Source: SAR324 cluster bacterium
GTDB taxonomy: Bacteria; SAR324; JACQKK01
Length of the DNA: 35,224 bases
Reading direction: 5' to 3'
NCBI GenBank assembly: GCA_022574555.1
Contig: JACZRV010000030.1
Location: 1-35,224 of the forward strand
Within the stretch, counting starts at the first letter, position 1. Each line of letters opens with the position of its first letter. Positions 33,625 through 35,224 of the stretch are shown in pieces. Below the pieces are notes generated by a model. It saw only the letters and a program-made list of their open reading frames with translations. It made no database searches and was not told where the DNA came from. The position numbers and the translations under genes are program-made.

Positions 33625-34731
33625 ATGCGCAAGACTTTGCCGCTGTTTTTTCTTATCCTGTATTTCATTCCAACGGCAGGGATGGGGCAATCCACGTTGC
33701 CTACCGCGGCCGTAGCACCCATCGCGGCCATTGGGGAAATATCCTCGGCACAGCAGCAGATCATCCACACCAGCCTGGAAGCCCTCCTCAGCAGCGACTA
33801 CAAGCTCATCTCGCAGGAGGAGTACCGGCGGGCCGAGGAGATCGCCTTCGAGCAGTTGGACTTCGACCAGTGCACGGAGGATCAGTGCGTCCGGCTGATC
33901 CAGGAGGTGCTGCAGGTGGAACGGCTGTTCATCCTGCAGATCATCCGCGATGAGGATTTCACCCAGCTCAGCCTGACGCTCTTTCGCGGCGGGGAGCGCA
34001 TCGTCCGCGCGGAGACCTGCGAGGGGTGCGGCACCGCCCAGCTCAACGCCAAGTTGGGGGTGCTCTACGCGGGCATCGCGGGCCAGCCACCCCCGCCGCC
34101 CGCCGCACCGGAGGGCACCCTCCGCATCGCCGGATGGACACCCCAACACCGCCTCACCATCGATGGCCGCTCCGCCACGCCCGACCGCGACGGCCGGTTG
34201 CAACTGGAACCGGGCGAGCACCGGGTCGTCATCAGTCGGCAGGGATATCGCGCCAAATCCACGCGCACCCTCATCGCCGACGGCAAAACCACCCGCCTCA
34301 GTGCTGATTTGGAGCGAATTGAACCGGAGCCCATCGTGATCGAGCCGCCCGACGACGGCCTTACCGCCTGGCGCTGGCAATGGGGATCGGCCCTGACCGT
34401 CGGTCTGCTCGCCGCCGCCTACGGCATCAGCGAAGCCCAGGCCACCGAAGACGCCAACGCCCGGCAGGAGGAGATCATCGCGGAAATGGAGATCGCTGCC
34501 AGCCAGGACGAATTCGACCGTCTCGATGGGGAACTGCAAAAAGAGGCGGACGCCGCCGACACGCACCAAAGCAATTCGGACACCGGTGCGATCCTCTCCG
34601 TTCTGCTCCTGGGCACGGCGCTTTGGATCTACAACGATTCGCCCAGGTCATCCACGGCGGTCCTCACCACCGTGCCGTATCTCTACGCCCACAACGGCGC
34701 ATGGCGGGTCGGCGTGGCCCTGCGCTGGTAA
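33625..34731 (+). CDS. Secreted PEGA-domain protein
   Basis: The 368-residue product starts at ATG 33625 (GGGGAG upstream; the in-frame ATG 33601 adds eight polar residues before the signal peptide). Residues 1-22 form a signal peptide. Residues about 25-152 are an alpha/beta domain with a CxxxxC pair (DQCTEDQC) and a CEGC pair, then a Pro-rich hinge and a PEGA domain (about 165-232, RLTIDGRSATPDRDGRLQLE, GEHRVVISRQGY). Two hydrophobic helices (about 252-268 and 320-337) flank a charged helical region, and the C-terminus is beta-like. PEGA domains are often found in surface-layer or outer-membrane-associated proteins. The role is unknown. It is followed after 26 bases by the broken lipoprotein gene. 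Confidence 0.8.
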   Translation: MRKTLPLFFLILYFIPTAGMGQSTLPTAAVAPIAAIGEISSAQQQIIHTSLEALLSSDYKLISQEEYRRAEEIAFEQLDFDQCTEDQCVRLIQEVLQVERLFILQIIRDEDFTQLSLTLFRGGERIVRAETCEGCGTAQLNAKLGVLYAGIAGQPPPPPAAPEGTLRIAGWTPQHRLTIDGRSATPDRDGRLQLEPGEHRVVISRQGYRAKSTRTLIADGKTTRLSADLERIEPEPIVIEPPDDGLTAWRWQWGSALTVGLLAAAYGISEAQATEDANARQEEIIAEMEIAASQDEFDRLDGELQKEADAADTHQSNSDTGAILSVLLLGTALWIYNDSPRSSTAVLTTVPYLYAHNGAWRVGVALRW

Positions 34732-34757
34732 TCACTCAATCTGTTCGGAGAGCCCCT

Positions 34758-35224
34758 ATGCACTTCGCATCTCTTCAAGTGATCCGAAAAATGGCAAATA
34801 TCAGGTCGCCCGCTCCTTCGAGACACCCCACCACTTACAAGCGGTGGGGTTCCTCAGGGAATCGGGCTCCGGTGTCCGCGTCACTGAGGAGATCGCGGAG
34901 CGATCGTCTCGAAGTGCGCCGCTCTTAGGAATTTTCCGGACTACTTCTATTTACAGCCCTTTGCGCCCTCCTGGCCCTCGCGGCTTGCGGCACCGATCCC
35001 ATCGACGACAAAGGCCCGGCCACCTGCGAGACGTGCGAGGACCAAACGACGGATACCGGAGGAACAGGGGATACTGGGGGTACGGGAGGGGGATACGGGC
35101 GATACCACAGGAACCGAGGATACAGGTACAACCACCGCCATTTGCACCGACGCGACGCCTTGCTCGTGGAAGTTGGTGACGGCGAGTGCGCCGTGGAGCG
35201 GGAGGCACGGTCACACTAGCGTGG
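34758..35224 (+). pseudogene. Disrupted lipoprotein gene (kelch-like), continues beyond window
   Basis: ATG 34758 with GGAGAG upstream starts MHFASLQVIRK. The frame then runs into a palindromic repeat, which ends it with TAG at 34926-34928. Beyond the repeat the same frame resumes as a signal-peptide core and lipobox, LLLFTALCALLALAACGTDP, followed by a CxxC pair and a DTGGTGDTGG linker. No start codon exists between the repeat and the lipobox. A second break lies in the five-G run 35088-35092: one base fewer would restore DTGDTTGTEDTGTTTAICTD and PCSWKLVTASAPWSGRHGHT, the typical opening of a kelch-repeat lipoprotein. Either both are true lesions, or one is a sequencing error in a G-run. Confidence 0.7.
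34783..34940. repeat. Palindromic repeat with variable hairpin arms, copy 2
   Basis: A 158-bp imperfect palindrome. Outer text TCCGAAAAAT and ATTTTCCGGA pairs with one mismatch. CCTTCGAGAC (34815-34824) pairs with GTCTCGAAG (34906-34914), and CCTCAGG (34852-34858) with the near-copy ACTGAGG (34883-34889). The arms are ACCCCACC/GGTGGGGT (34825-34850) and GATCG/CGATC (34891-34905). Conserved blocks equal those of copy 1 at 16487-16638, while the arm sequences differ completely yet still self-pair. It sits inside the signal-peptide region of a lipoprotein gene and brings in a stop codon. Confidence 0.7.

Noticed and set aside
1-35224. CRISPR array
   Set aside because: The tandem repeats have units of 10-16 bp without spacers; no repeat-spacer pattern or cas gene is present.

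Overview
The window is about 35 kb of GC-rich Gram-negative chromosome. Two edge genes encode secreted lipoproteins, one with an Ig/cadherin-like repeat and one with a Gly/Thr/Asp-rich linker and kelch-like text. A PEGA-domain protein, TldD/TldE, a plant-type glutamate-cysteine ligase, a PcnB-like poly(A) polymerase and a CIRCE-controlled clpB fit a Myxococcota/Desulfobacterota-like or other delta-type lineage. That placement is an inference from gene content with low confidence; no rRNA or other marker is present.

Layout. 1-1.6 kb: a partial lipoprotein gene (-) and a truncated DUF1640-like remnant. 1.7-4.45 kb: clpB (-) behind a sigma70-type promoter overlapped by a CIRCE operator. 4.6-5.5 kb: an overlapping two-gene operon, TIR-like protein plus multi-pass membrane protein, read here as a defence module. 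5.7-6.5 kb: a sulfotransferase. 6.79-8.46 kb: a compact element with 19-bp inverted ends and a perfect 8-bp target duplication that carries only a DarT1-like toxin and its NADAR antitoxin. 8.5-11.2 kb: coaBC and pcnB. 11.4-13.7 kb: broken Mu-like prophage pieces (two MuF 5' fragments and one portal 3' fragment) interleaved with opposite-strand accessory genes: a truncated zinc-ribbon gene, a one-TM protein and an AbiV-like HEPN protein. 13.7-16.4 kb: tldE-tldD. 16.8-21.3 kb: a RimJ-like acetyltransferase and the pyruvate dehydrogenase genes E1alpha-E1beta-E2. 21.8-28.4 kb: mtaB, sppA, a riboflavin cluster (ribD reductase, ribBA, ribH), a small unknown gene and an odd Xer-type recombinase. 28.5-33.3 kb: a FliG/FliM-like/TPR fusion protein, gshA and moeA. 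33.6-35.2 kb: a PEGA-domain protein and a broken lipoprotein gene.

Working together. Most genes are ordinary metabolism (CoA, riboflavin, glutathione, molybdopterin, acetyl-CoA) and RNA/protein quality control. Set between these backbone genes within 9 kb are at least three lower-GC modules that look like phage defence. The DarT1-NADAR pair is the clearest case, because its insertion boundaries can be read to the base. Two further signals stand out. One is a ~150-bp palindromic repeat present twice, whose hairpin arms differ in sequence but keep their pairing; one copy interrupts a lipoprotein signal peptide. The other is a set of short tandem repeats, mostly of 14-16 bp, in gene-free gaps. 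All family names rest on motif recognition by eye; no database search was run.
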